A stretch of 64,000 nucleotides of DNA from Streptomyces sp. NBC_01485. GTDB taxonomy: Bacteria; Actinomycetota; Actinomycetes; Streptomycetales; Streptomycetaceae. Numbering within the stretch: position 1 is the stretch's first letter; every line of letters starts with the position of its first letter. The DNA lies in assembly GCF_036227125.1 (NCBI RefSeq), contig NZ_CP109435.1, forward strand, positions 8,494,001 to 8,558,000, written 5' to 3'. The notes beneath the pieces were generated by a model that saw nothing but the letters and a program-made list of their open reading frames with translations, had not been told where the DNA came from and did not search any database. Shown here in pieces: positions 32,454 through 40,200 of the stretch. A program made the position numbers and the translations under genes.

Positions 32454-32675
32454 TCAGCTCTGGGTGAGGGTGCGGTGGTCGGCGACGATCCACTCCCTGC
32501 CGCCGCCCTCGGGACGCAGAAGATCGCGCATGGCGGGACGCGCCGGGTGGTGGGGTCTTCCCACTCGCCGATGAACTGCACGATGCCCCGGCGGCCGTGG
32601 CCGCCTTCGTCGACGACTACAGCGCCCTCGTTCGGCCAGTCGGGCAGCTGGCGGTGGGAGACGGGCCGGTGTCAC
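32454..32675 (-). pseudogene. Frameshifted small Streptomyces-type protein gene (LRPxGGGREW family)
   Basis: The end reads AMRDLLRPEGGGREWIVADHR to a TGA at 32454. This resembles the C-terminus of a group of small Streptomyces proteins with an LRPxGGGxEW motif. In the other frame, LPDWPNEGAVVVDEGG and IVQFIGEWEDPTT precede it directly. A one-base shift near 32550 would join the two into one protein of about 70 residues. No clear start codon or ribosome site is seen. Function is unknown and the gene looks inactivated. Confidence 0.55.
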
Positions 32676-32854
32676 CTGACCGAACCCGCGTCAGGGTGCC
32701 CGTACACGTCGGCCCCGGCAGCGACCCTCCCCCGTGGGGCGTCGCCGGGGCCGACCGCTGCCCAGGCCCCGTACCCTCGGGTGCCCGGGAAGGAAAAGCA
32801 GGCTTGTTGTCATCCGGCAAGCGGCCGTAGTGAGCAGGGCCGTCCTTTCGGAGC

Positions 32855-32885
32855 GGTGCCCGGGTCGGTCGCCGACCCGGGCACC
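32855..32885 (-). terminator. Strong hairpin terminator after the beta-trefoil protein gene
   Basis: GGTGCCCGGGTCGG and CCGACCCGGGCACC form a perfect 14-bp stem with a 3-nt loop, 13 bp past the stop at 32898. Confidence 0.88.
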
Positions 32886-32897
32886 CGGTTCACGCCT

Positions 32898-33353
32898 CTA
32901 CTCCATGAACTGGAAGGTCCACGCCTGGCGTTGGTTGCTGACCTCGAGTGGCCTCAGGGCGATGCGGGGCGGGAAGATCCGCAGCAGGCTGAGGTCCAGG
33001 GCCAGCTCCCGGCCGTCGACGGGGCCTCCGGGGACGACGACATGGAAGGTGTGCGGCTGCGCGCTCTGGTAGAGCGCCCACTCGCGCGGCTCGGGGTAGC
33101 CGACGACCGGCTTGTTCGTCTCCGGGTCACCGTCGAAGGACAGGTAGGTCTCGCTCCTGAGATTGCGGATCGTGCAGTTGCCGTTGCTGAGTACGTCCAG
33201 TTGCCATTCCTGCTCGCCGGGGTTGCCGGTGGGCGGCAGCAGCACAACGGGTGTCTTGGGCTCCGACGACCCTCCCTCCATCGTGAGCAGCTGCTCGCCG
33301 GGACGGGCGATCATGTAGACGCCGTTCGGTACAGGTGACAAGGCCGACTCCAC
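32898..33353 (-). CDS. Beta-trefoil protein resembling I66 serine-protease inhibitors
   Basis: A 151-residue protein without a signal peptide. Repeated elements YMIARPGEQLLTME, CTIRNLRSETYLSFDG and the recurrent QEWQL/REWAL/AWTFQ triplets fit a three-lobed beta-trefoil. The pattern resembles I66-type (cnispin-like) serine protease inhibitor domains annotated in Streptomyces. Inhibitory activity is inferred from resemblance only; a lectin-like role is the alternative. It lies near a secreted trypsin-like protease gene but on the opposite strand and 718 bp away, so they are not one operon. Confidence 0.6.
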   Translation of the reverse strand: MESALSPVPNGVYMIARPGEQLLTMEGGSSEPKTPVVLLPPTGNPGEQEWQLDVLSNGNCTIRNLRSETYLSFDGDPETNKPVVGYPEPREWALYQSAQPHTFHVVVPGGPVDGRELALDLSLLRIFPPRIALRPLEVSNQRQAWTFQFME

Positions 33354-34071
33354 TTCTGACGTGCGGTGCCCGCGCGGGGTGCCGCCGATTTTCTGGACCG
33401 ACGCATCCCTTCCCCGTCAACCACGCGACAGAGGTCGGAAAAGCTCTGTGCCACCCTTCAGGAGTACAGCGGTTCGTCCCGGCGTTCGATCAACTCGTCG
33501 AAGGTGTTCTCTGGTGCCTTCAGCAGCGTGTCCGGTGGCCGTTGCTCCGCCGATCCCGTTGCGTGACAGGCGGCATGCCGATCCGGTGACTACTACGGTG
33601 CCTCTCCAACGCGGAAACGCAGGTCGATAGCTGCCGCTGGGGACACCTATCCCGCGTCGGCACACTCCGTCGGCGTGGTGCAGGGGCGGTGGCCGGTACG
33701 CGGACCGGGCTTCGGCCGGACGGCGTGGTTCCCGTGGCTGTTCATGACCGGGCAGGGCGTGGCCTACAGTGCCCACCGGACCGACTCCAACATCGTCGTA
33801 CTGGTCCTGGGCCGGGGCGCGTTGCGGTCCACGGTTCGGCACCGCCAGCCGGGTGGCCCTGAGGCAGGAGCTGTACCGGTCACGAGGGAAGATGTCGGTT
33901 CCGGCAGTGCAGGTGCCACCGAGGCGAACACCGCCTGCCTGATGGCGGGCAAGAACATCACCCTGGACGAGATGGCCTGGCCACGAAAGATCAGATGGCG
34001 GATGCACGTCACTCGCCGGAATCGCATCCTTCCGGGTGATGACCCGATCCCGATCATCCGAGAGGACACCC
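33354..34071. other. 718-bp region between inhibitor-like and protease genes, no recognised gene
   Basis: No family is recognised. From about 33675 to 34010 the plus strand shows a GC-rich third position and a protein-like stretch (WFPWLFMTGQGVAYSAHRTD), preceded by GTG but without a ribosome site, and its frame runs on into the protease gene out of register. It may be a decayed gene. The left part must hold the promoter of the minus-strand beta-trefoil gene. Confidence 0.35.
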
Positions 34072-34974
34072 ATGTCGCCCAGCCCGTCCCGAGGCACGCG
34101 CCGAACCGTCTCCGGTCTCGCCACCGCCCTGCTGGCCCTGGCCGCCCCCCTGGCGGCCCCGGCCCTACCCGCGGCGGCGGCCGCAACCGGGCAGGTCAGT
34201 ACGGTCACCTACACGGCGGCGGAGCGGGCCGCCGCTCTCTCGTACTGGACGCCCGCGCGCATGAAGCAGGTCAGCCGCGCCGTCGACCTGGGGCCGACCG
34301 GTCCGCTCAGCAAGCCCTGGACCGGCAAGGGCATCCCCAGCATCGGCCGGCTCTTCTTCGTCGATTCGAGGGGGCAGGACACCTGGTGCACGGCCAGCGC
34401 CGTCACCAGCGGCAACCGCTCAGTGATCATGACCGCGGCTCACTGCGCGCGCCTCGGCTCCTCGCCCGTCAACACCTACGGCGACATCGTCTTCGTCCCC
34501 GGCTATGCCAAGGGCAAGGCCCCGTACGGCCGCTACGCCGTCAAGGCGACCGTGACACCGCGCTCCTGGGCCGAGGACACCGTCAACGACATAGCCGCGA
34601 TGGCCGTGGCCACCCCGGCGAACGGGAAGCGGCTCACCGACGCAGTGGGGGCGCAGAACATCGCCTTCGGCCGTCCGGCCGGTGAACGGGTCACCGCCTT
34701 CGGCTATCCGGCGACCACTCCCCAGCGGGGCGAGGAACTGCTGTACTGCGCCGGTACCTCTCGGCTCGCCCCCGAGGGCGAGCAGCGCGTTGCGTGCGAC
34801 CTCGGCGGCGGCGCGAGCGGCGGTCCCTGGCTCGCCGGCTTCAACTCCGCCACCGGCAAGGGCACCGTGGTGTCGGTCAACAGCCACGGCGCGGGCGACG
34901 GCGGCACCCCGATGTACGGACCGACGCTCGGCAAGACCGCGCGGGCCGTCTACGACGCCGCCCAGCGCGGCTGA
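34072..34974 (+). CDS. Secreted trypsin-like serine protease
   Basis: A 300-residue exported protease. A signal peptide (about 1-38, ending PAAAAA) has an Arg-Arg pair (GTRRTVSGLATALL), so Tat export is possible. The catalytic triad is His124 (TAAHC), Asp173 (VNDIAAM) and Ser249 (GGGASGGPW). Cys pairs at 106/125 and 226/242 suit disulfides. It resembles the V8/glutamyl-type or trypsin-like S1 peptidases of Streptomyces. ATG 34072 follows GAGAGGA. It would act outside the cell on proteins. Confidence 0.87.
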   Translation: MSPSPSRGTRRTVSGLATALLALAAPLAAPALPAAAAATGQVSTVTYTAAERAAALSYWTPARMKQVSRAVDLGPTGPLSKPWTGKGIPSIGRLFFVDSRGQDTWCTASAVTSGNRSVIMTAAHCARLGSSPVNTYGDIVFVPGYAKGKAPYGRYAVKATVTPRSWAEDTVNDIAAMAVATPANGKRLTDAVGAQNIAFGRPAGERVTAFGYPATTPQRGEELLYCAGTSRLAPEGEQRVACDLGGGASGGPWLAGFNSATGKGTVVSVNSHGAGDGGTPMYGPTLGKTARAVYDAAQRG

Positions 34975-35019
34975 GCGACAGGGATCGGCCGGCCGGAGCG
35001 GCGGGCCGTCCGGGGCCCC

Positions 35020-35157
35020 GCCGGACGACTTCACCCGGGAAACGGGCACCCGCACCCTCGCCGTCCAGGAAGTCCTCGTCCGCAAGGCATACCGCGGCAC
35101 CGCGGGCGCAGGACCTTCCCGCCTGCTGCACGACACGCTCCTCGCCGAGCGCGAACG
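35020..35157 (+). pseudogene. GNAT acetyltransferase fragment
   Basis: About 46 codons reading DDFTRETGTRTLAVQEVLVR then KAYRGTAGAGPSRLLHDTLL, which matches the acetyl-CoA-binding core of GNAT N-acetyltransferases (VRxxYRGTGxARxLHDxLL). Neither the start nor the C-terminal half is present, and the frame runs into unrelated sequence at 35157. It is debris with no sign of expression. Confidence 0.6.
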
Positions 35158-35530
35158 TGGACGACGGAGGAGTTCGGCACTTCGCATGAGGGCGCGGTCG
35201 GTGTGCTTCCGGCTGACGGCACCGTTCCGCGCCACGTGTTCTTCGACATGGGCTCCGGTTCGGGCGGGCAGCCGGTCTCGCAGTGGAGCGTCCACGACGG
35301 CCAATTCACACACGTACCCCGCGCGGCCGCGCTGCGCGCGGTGCGTTCCTGCGGCTGGACCGGCACAGAGCACCGGCTGGACTGGGACGAGATCGGCGAA
35401 CAGGAACTGGCCGAGGCGGGCTTGGACGCGGCGGACACATGCATGCAGGACTGGGACGGGCACACCGTGGAGGTGGAGCAGTCGGCCGTTCCGCTGCCGG
35501 AGACGTTCACCGCTCTACAGCATCCGAGGG
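35157..35530 (+). pseudogene. Truncated gene of unknown family
   Basis: A coding-like frame reads WTTEEFGTSHEGAVGVLPAD, then PRHVFFDMGSGSGG and later RSCGWTGTEHRLDWDEIGE, with Streptomyces codon use, but has no start with a ribosome site. It fades near 35530 and then runs antisense into the pirin gene. I do not recognise the family. It joins the GNAT fragment abruptly at 35157, so both ends appear lost. Confidence 0.45.
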
Positions 35531-35600
35531 TCCGCGCAACCAGAGATCATCGTTGCAGGGCAGGTGGTGAGATGCTCTCGAACTCCCTGGGCCGGAAGCC

Positions 35601-35779
35601 CGACTCCGCCCTGGTCAGCGCACCCTTCCCCGTGGCTTCAGCGGCACGGACGGCAGTTCCGGTGCGCGCAGGGGATCTCCGTCGTAGCCCTTCACCTCGC
35701 CGAAGCGGCGGCCCGTCATCCAGTCCTCACGAGCCTGCGTGATCTCCTCCTGGGACCGGCCCACGAAGTTCCACCACAT
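35601..35779. repeat. Pirin 3' end duplicated at 16230-16409
   Basis: This is the intact copy of the 180-bp duplicated segment: the last 55 codons of the pirin gene plus 14 bp past its stop. It differs from the left copy by five substitutions and a one-base deletion. Confidence 0.88.
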
Positions 35780-36580
35780 GACCAGCTCCTCCTCGAACGG
35801 CTCGCCGCCGAGCAGCATCAGGCCCGCGTCGGACTCGGCCCGCAGGGGCAGTTCGGTGCGGCCGCAGCCGAGGTAGAGCATCGAGCCCGGCAGGACGGGC
35901 ACCCCGTCCACGTGCACCTCGCCCGACATGGACAGCACGCCGTACTCGAAGTCGGGGACGAGCGGCAGCCGGACGTCCGCGCCGCGGGCGAGCGCGAGGT
36001 CGGCGCCCACGATCGGGGTGTACGTCGAACCGGGTGACGTCGAGCCGTCGAGGTCGCCGAGGAGCACGGTGGCCGTGAGGCCGGGGGCGGTGACGGTGGG
36101 CAGGCCGGCGTGGTGCTCGAACCGGGGGTCGGTGTGGCGGTGGGCGTCCGGCAGGGCCACCCAGAGCTGGGCGCCGTGCAGGTAGCGGGCGTGCGCCCGG
36201 GGGCTCTCCTCGGAGTGGCTGATCGCGCGCCCCGAGGTCATCAGCCCGAGTTCCCTGGGCCGGACGGTCTGCAGGCTGCCGGTCGAGTCGCGATGCAGCA
36301 CCTCGCCCTCGTGCAGCCAGCTCACGGTCTGCAGGCCCATGTGCGGATGCGGCGGGACCTGCATGCCCGGCTCGTCGGCGATGTCGTCGGGGCCGTAGTG
36401 GTCGACGAAGGCCCAGGCGCCGATCATGCGCCGGCCGAGGTTCGGCAGCAGCCGGCGTACCTCGGTCGACTCGCCGAGCTTCACATGCCGGGGGCTCAGC
36501 AGCTCGCGGACGGGTTCGGCGACGACGAAGCCACGGCCGCCGCACACACTGGGCACGGGCGCGCGGTCAAGGTTGCTCAT
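35615..36580 (-). CDS. Pirin family protein
   Basis: A 321-residue bicupin of the pirin family, cytoplasmic, with quercetinase activity or regulatory roles in known members. The N-terminal metal site is marked by PHPHMGLQTVSW (His78, His80) and SHSEE, with the pirin C-terminal cupin and the EELVMWWNFVGRS block. ATG 36580 is chosen; the longer frame reaching 37138 is out of keeping with the family. Its 3' end exists again as a fragment at 16230-16409. The downstream side is gene debris, so the locus has been rearranged. Confidence 0.88.
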   Translation of the reverse strand: MSNLDRAPVPSVCGGRGFVVAEPVRELLSPRHVKLGESTEVRRLLPNLGRRMIGAWAFVDHYGPDDIADEPGMQVPPHPHMGLQTVSWLHEGEVLHRDSTGSLQTVRPRELGLMTSGRAISHSEESPRAHARYLHGAQLWVALPDAHRHTDPRFEHHAGLPTVTAPGLTATVLLGDLDGSTSPGSTYTPIVGADLALARGADVRLPLVPDFEYGVLSMSGEVHVDGVPVLPGSMLYLGCGRTELPLRAESDAGLMLLGGEPFEEELVMWWNFVGRSQEEITQAREDWMTGRRFGEVKGYDGDPLRAPELPSVPLKPRGRVR

Positions 36581-36699
36581 GCGGCACAACCTAGCGGTCA
36601 GGTGCGGAGTCGCGCACAAGGAACCGTGTCGCGTCAGGGCTTGTCCGCCTGTCCCAGGTACGCCGTCCGACGGTGCCGCCTCAGTCGCCTCGGTCGCTC

Positions 36700-37188
36700 T
36701 CAGTCGGTCAGGGTCTCGGCGAGTTCCGTGGTGGCCCGTACGAGTTCGGTGTCCGGCTCGGCGAGGAGCTGGCGCAGGACGTCGCGCTGGGCGTGTACGG
36801 CGTCGCGGGCCGCGCGCTCCCATCCCACGTAGTTGTCGGGGTGGTGGAGCAGCTTGGGGTACGCGGCGGCCGTCGTCTCCCACTGTCGGGTGTCGGCGAT
36901 GCTCTTCAGCAGGCGCAGGATCTCCGCGCGGCAGGTGACCTGGGGGAGCCGGGCGAGTTCCCAGAGGAAGGGCACCGTCGCCGCCGTCGCCTCGTCCACG
37001 ACGAAGCCGAACTGGCAGATTCTGCGGCGTAGTTGACGGAGTGCGGATTCGGCGGTGTCGGCGTCGCCCCGGGCGACGGTGGTCAGCAGGAACGGGATGG
37101 CCGCGGCGGACCCGGTGGAGTCCTTGATCTCGGGCCACGGCACGTGTCCCAGGTCCTCGAGCGGTGCGGTTCCATGCGTGGCAGTCAT
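36700..37188 (-). CDS. Hypothetical alpha-helical protein (HEAT-like)
   Basis: A 162-residue protein with a helix-rich, Leu/Ala-rich sequence (VPFLWELARLPQVTCRAEIL, LRQLLAEPDTELVRATTELA) that looks like short HEAT/armadillo-type helical repeats. No signal peptide or catalytic motif is seen. It starts 26 bp after the HATPase stop on the same strand and is probably co-transcribed with it. A partner or adaptor role is a guess from fold and position. Confidence 0.6.
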   Translation of the reverse strand: MTATHGTAPLEDLGHVPWPEIKDSTGSAAAIPFLLTTVARGDADTAESALRQLRRRICQFGFVVDEATAATVPFLWELARLPQVTCRAEILRLLKSIADTRQWETTAAAYPKLLHHPDNYVGWERAARDAVHAQRDVLRQLLAEPDTELVRATTELAETLTD

Positions 37189-37214
37189 GTCAGATGTCAG
37201 CCGTCGGTCGGGGA

Positions 37215-37682
37215 TCAGGGCTGGGAGCGGGTCGGCAGCATGGCCCAGACGGTCTTGCCCACGGGGGAGCGGCGGGTCCAGCCCCAGTGGTCCGAGAGGG
37301 CTTCGATGATGTGCAGTCCGCGGCCGTGCTCCAGGAGACTGTCCTCCGGGCGTGGGTAGACGGGCAGGCCGTCGCTCGGGTCGGTGACGGCGCACACCAG
37401 GTGGGAGCGGCGCAGGGTGAGCCGGAGCCGGACGGTGAACTCGCCCGCCGGGCACTGCGGCAGTCCGTGCAGGACCGCGTTGGCGGCCAGTTCCGTGACG
37501 ACGGTGACCGCGTCGTCGCTGCGGTGGTCCAGGGACCAGCAGTCGAGGGTGTGGTGGGTGAAGTCCCGTGCCTGGGCGAATCCTTCCCGGCTGCCCGTGA
37601 GGTACAGGGCGGCGGTTCTGGGCGAGTCACGGACGGAGACGGACTCGTGGCTCCGGAACTGCGCAGGTGATGACACGGGCAT
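37215..37682 (-). CDS. HATPase-fold ATP-binding protein (RsbW/anti-sigma type)
   Basis: A 155-residue GHKL ATPase domain alone. The N box is VTELAANAVLHG, followed by DPSDG and the G box GRGLHIIEAL. This is the single-domain serine-kinase/anti-sigma type very common in Streptomyces near XRE and DUF397 genes. ATG 37682 is favoured because AGGGAG lies 9 nt upstream; ATG 37691 adds three residues. It is divergent from a DUF397 gene 131 bp away. The target sigma or regulator is unknown. Confidence 0.82.
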   Translation of the reverse strand: MPVSSPAQFRSHESVSVRDSPRTAALYLTGSREGFAQARDFTHHTLDCWSLDHRSDDAVTVVTELAANAVLHGLPQCPAGEFTVRLRLTLRRSHLVCAVTDPSDGLPVYPRPEDSLLEHGRGLHIIEALSDHWGWTRRSPVGKTVWAMLPTRSQP

Positions 37683-37813
37683 CTCCCTCATCTCCCTGAG
37701 GCGACGTCAGGACGGGGGGCCGGAAGTGCGGTTGACGGCATGGTTATTATCCACGCTGACGAGGTTCTCGTGCAATTTCACGGGAAATTGCGCGTACGAG
37801 CGAGGAGAGTGCA

Positions 37814-38044
37814 GTGCCGTCAGTGCAGAACGGAGTGCGGGCGAGCTCGTTGGGCGTCCGCTGGATCAAGAGCAGTCACAGCAACGCCGAAGGCAACTGT
37901 GTGGAGGTCGCGGCCCTGGAAGGCGGAGGCGTCGCGATGCGCAACTCCCGTGACCCCGACGGGCCGGCGCTGGTCTACACGCCGGCCGAACTGGCCGCGT
38001 TCGTGGCCGGTGCGAAGGGCGGGGAGTTCGACCACCTGGCGTGA
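37814..38044 (+). CDS. DUF397 domain protein
   Basis: A 76-residue DUF397 protein. The core VRWIKSSHSNAEGNCVEVA, then VAMRNSRDPDGPALVYTPAE is diagnostic. In Streptomyces such proteins pair with an XRE regulator of the BldB/WhiJ-type systems and may modulate its DNA binding. GTG 37814 follows GAGGAG at 6 nt. The XRE gene follows 182 bp on, which reverses the more common XRE-DUF397 order. Confidence 0.87.
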   Translation: MPSVQNGVRASSLGVRWIKSSHSNAEGNCVEVAALEGGGVAMRNSRDPDGPALVYTPAELAAFVAGAKGGEFDHLA

Positions 38045-38226
38045 GACCGCGCGAGGGTCACGTGAAGCTCGCGCGAAGATCGTGTGAGGGTGCGGGATGG
38101 ACTCGGTGGACGGGTTCATGGGGCGACTCGCCGTACTCGATGGGCCCAATTCCCCTGCCACGTGCGGTCGTAGGGCTTCGGATGCGATACTGAGGTCTGT
38201 CGTCTGCCGGTTTGTGGGGAGTCAGG

Positions 38227-39141
38227 ATGTCTGCCGAGTCGTCTCGCATCTCCCGCCTCGAACCGTATCTGAACCGGGCCGAGCCCGCCCCGACCTTGCT
38301 GAAACTGCTGGTCGGTGTGCAGTTGGCGGGTATCCGGGAGGACGCCGGCTTCGCCCAGGACCAGGCCGCGCGTGCCATCGGGTTCAGCCCGGCGAAGCTG
38401 TCGCGCATCGAGGCGGGCAAGGGGCGCAAGCCGCCCGTCGAGGCGGACGTCCGCGCGCTCCTGTCGCTGTACGAGACCGGTGAGCACGAGGCCGCCGTAC
38501 TGCTGAAGTTGCTGCAGCAGGCGGGCGAGCCCGGCTGGTGGCAGCGCTACGACAAGCGGCTGATGCCCGAGTGGTTCGACCGGCTGGTCGGTCTGCAGGA
38601 GGCGGCCATCGCGATCCGCACCTTCGAGATCCAGTACGTACCGGGCCTGTTCCAGACCTCCGCGTACGCGCGTGCCGTCGTGGAACGCGGGCTGCCGTCG
38701 GCGACGCCGCGGGAGGTCGAGCGCCGGGTGGAGCTGCGGACGCGGCGCACCGATCTGCTGCGCCGGCCGGACGCCCCGCGGGTGTGGGCGATTCTCGACG
38801 AGTCGGTGCTGCTGCGGGTGCTGGGCAGCCGCGAGGTGATGCGCGAGCAGCTCGCCCACCTCGTGGAGCTGGCCAGGCTGCCCCATGTCACCGTCCAGGT
38901 AGTGCCGTTGGACGTCACGCACGCCTCCGCGCCGGCCATACCGGTCACCTACCTGCGCTTCGGCGGCGCCGATCTGCCCGACGTCGTGTATCTCGAGCAG
39001 ATCAGGAGCGCCACCTTCCTGGAGGACCAGGACGAGACGGAGGAGTACCGCGTGGTCCTGGACCGGCTGGCCGACGAGGCCCTCAACCCGCGTGAGTCAC
39101 AGGCCCTGTTGGCGTCGATCGCGAAGCAGCGCTACGCCTGA
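38227..39141 (+). CDS. XRE family regulator with DUF5753-type C-terminal domain
   Basis: A 304-residue regulator of the WhiJ-like Streptomyces group. The lambda-type helix-turn-helix is at about residues 28-80 (LAGIREDAGFAQDQAARAIG and FSPAKLSRIEAGK), and the large C-terminal DUF5753 region follows (EIQYVPGLFQTSAYARAV, WAILDESVLLR, HVTVQVVPLD). ATG 38227 follows GGGGAG. With the neighbouring DUF397 and HATPase genes it makes a typical developmental-control cassette. The gene it controls cannot be told from here. Confidence 0.87.
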   Translation: MSAESSRISRLEPYLNRAEPAPTLLKLLVGVQLAGIREDAGFAQDQAARAIGFSPAKLSRIEAGKGRKPPVEADVRALLSLYETGEHEAAVLLKLLQQAGEPGWWQRYDKRLMPEWFDRLVGLQEAAIAIRTFEIQYVPGLFQTSAYARAVVERGLPSATPREVERRVELRTRRTDLLRRPDAPRVWAILDESVLLRVLGSREVMREQLAHLVELARLPHVTVQVVPLDVTHASAPAIPVTYLRFGGADLPDVVYLEQIRSATFLEDQDETEEYRVVLDRLADEALNPRESQALLASIAKQRYA

Positions 39142-39197
39142 CAGGGCCGCGCCGCCTGACAGGGCTGCCCGGCAGGCCTGAGCCTCCCGGTCCTGCC

Positions 39198-40016
39198 CTA
39201 GCCGAGGCGGCCCACGCCGCCGAACTCGATCCATTCCTGGGTGAGTTGGCGGGGCGCGACCTCGGTGTCGGGGCGCCAGGTGGAGACCTCCAGCAGTCCC
39301 GGGTCGAGGATCTCCAGGCCCTCGAACAGGGCGGCGACGTCCTGCTCCTGGCGCACCCGGCCCCAGTGGCCCTGGGTGGCCTTGTCCATGAAGTCGGTGA
39401 CGAACTCCCGGACCGCCGGGTCCTCGCTGACCAGCTGACACATCACCAGATAGCTGCCGGGGGCCAGTCGTTCGGCCACCCGGCGGACCACGGCCTGCGG
39501 TCCGTCGGTGTCGCTGTCGGGGATGCAGTGGAAGACCGAGTTGAACAGCACGGCCACCGGCTGCGAGAAGTCGATCAGGCGCTTGGTGTCCTCGTGGGTG
39601 AAGATGGCCTCCGTCTCCCGCAGGTCGGCGTGGATGACGGTGGTCCGCTCGTCCTGCTCCAGCAGGGCCCGGCCGTGTACGAGGACCATGGGGTCGTTGT
39701 CGACGTAGACGACGCGCGTGCTCGGGTCGATGCGCTGGGCGACCTGGTGGATGTTGTCCTGCGTGGGCAGGCCTGACCCGTGGTCCAGGAACTGCCGGAT
39801 CCCGTACTCCTGGGTCAGGGTCTTCACGACCCGCTGCAGGAAGCGCCGGTTGTTGAGCGCGAGGGCGCGGGTGCTCGGGACGACCTTGTCGAGTTCCTCG
39901 CAGGCCGCGCGGTCGGCGGCGTAGTTGTCCCGGCCGCCCAGGTAGTGGTCGTACATGCGCGCGGCGGTCGGAACCGTGGCATCGATCGACGTGGACAGCT
40001 GTTTGCCAGGCTGCAT
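39198..40016 (-). CDS. SAM-dependent methyltransferase (DUF574/Methyltransf_19)
   Basis: A 272-residue S-adenosylmethionine methyltransferase of the actinobacterial DUF574 group. Family marks are ARMYDHYLGGRDNYAADR at the N-terminus, FLDHGSGLPTQDNIHQVAQ as SAM loop, VYVDNDPMVLVHGRALL as acidic strand end, and FNSVFHCIPD. ATG 40016 is preceded by GGGGGATGAG. These genes often lie next to XRE/DUF397 genes in Streptomyces, as here (convergent). The substrate is unknown. Confidence 0.87.
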   Translation of the reverse strand: MQPGKQLSTSIDATVPTAARMYDHYLGGRDNYAADRAACEELDKVVPSTRALALNNRRFLQRVVKTLTQEYGIRQFLDHGSGLPTQDNIHQVAQRIDPSTRVVYVDNDPMVLVHGRALLEQDERTTVIHADLRETEAIFTHEDTKRLIDFSQPVAVLFNSVFHCIPDSDTDGPQAVVRRVAERLAPGSYLVMCQLVSEDPAVREFVTDFMDKATQGHWGRVRQEQDVAALFEGLEILDPGLLEVSTWRPDTEVAPRQLTQEWIEFGGVGRLG

Positions 40017-40155
40017 CTCATCCCCCAGTTCCCGCCGTGCCACTGACTGGCGCGGCCGACAACACATCCTAGGGAAACGGCAATTGACGGCACCACCCCC
40101 TTGATCGACAGATCCCCTGAAGGTGTCCACGTGTGGAATGGCGAGGCCCGAGCGC

Positions 40156-40192
40156 TTGGACTGCTGGTCCAATGTCTGGACTAGTGGTCTAA
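40156..40192. promoter_or_regulatory. Two operator repeats 20 bp apart before the YheO-like regulator
   Basis: TTGGACTGCTGGTCCAA (40156-40172), with perfect 6-bp arms, recurs as CTGGACTAGTGGTCTAA (40176-40192). The exact 20-bp offset puts both on one face of the helix. The second ends 8 bp before the favoured start codon. Confidence 0.7.
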
Positions 40193-40200
40193 TGGCGTTT

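Noticed and set aside
36581..37138. Extension of pirin to an upstream start at 37138
   Set aside because: The added 186 residues do not resemble pirin and overlap the HEAT-like gene in another frame.
40156..40192. DasR (dre) sites before the YheO-like gene
   Set aside because: The dre core TGGTCTAGACCA is absent; the arms here are GGAC/GTCC with a 5-bp centre.
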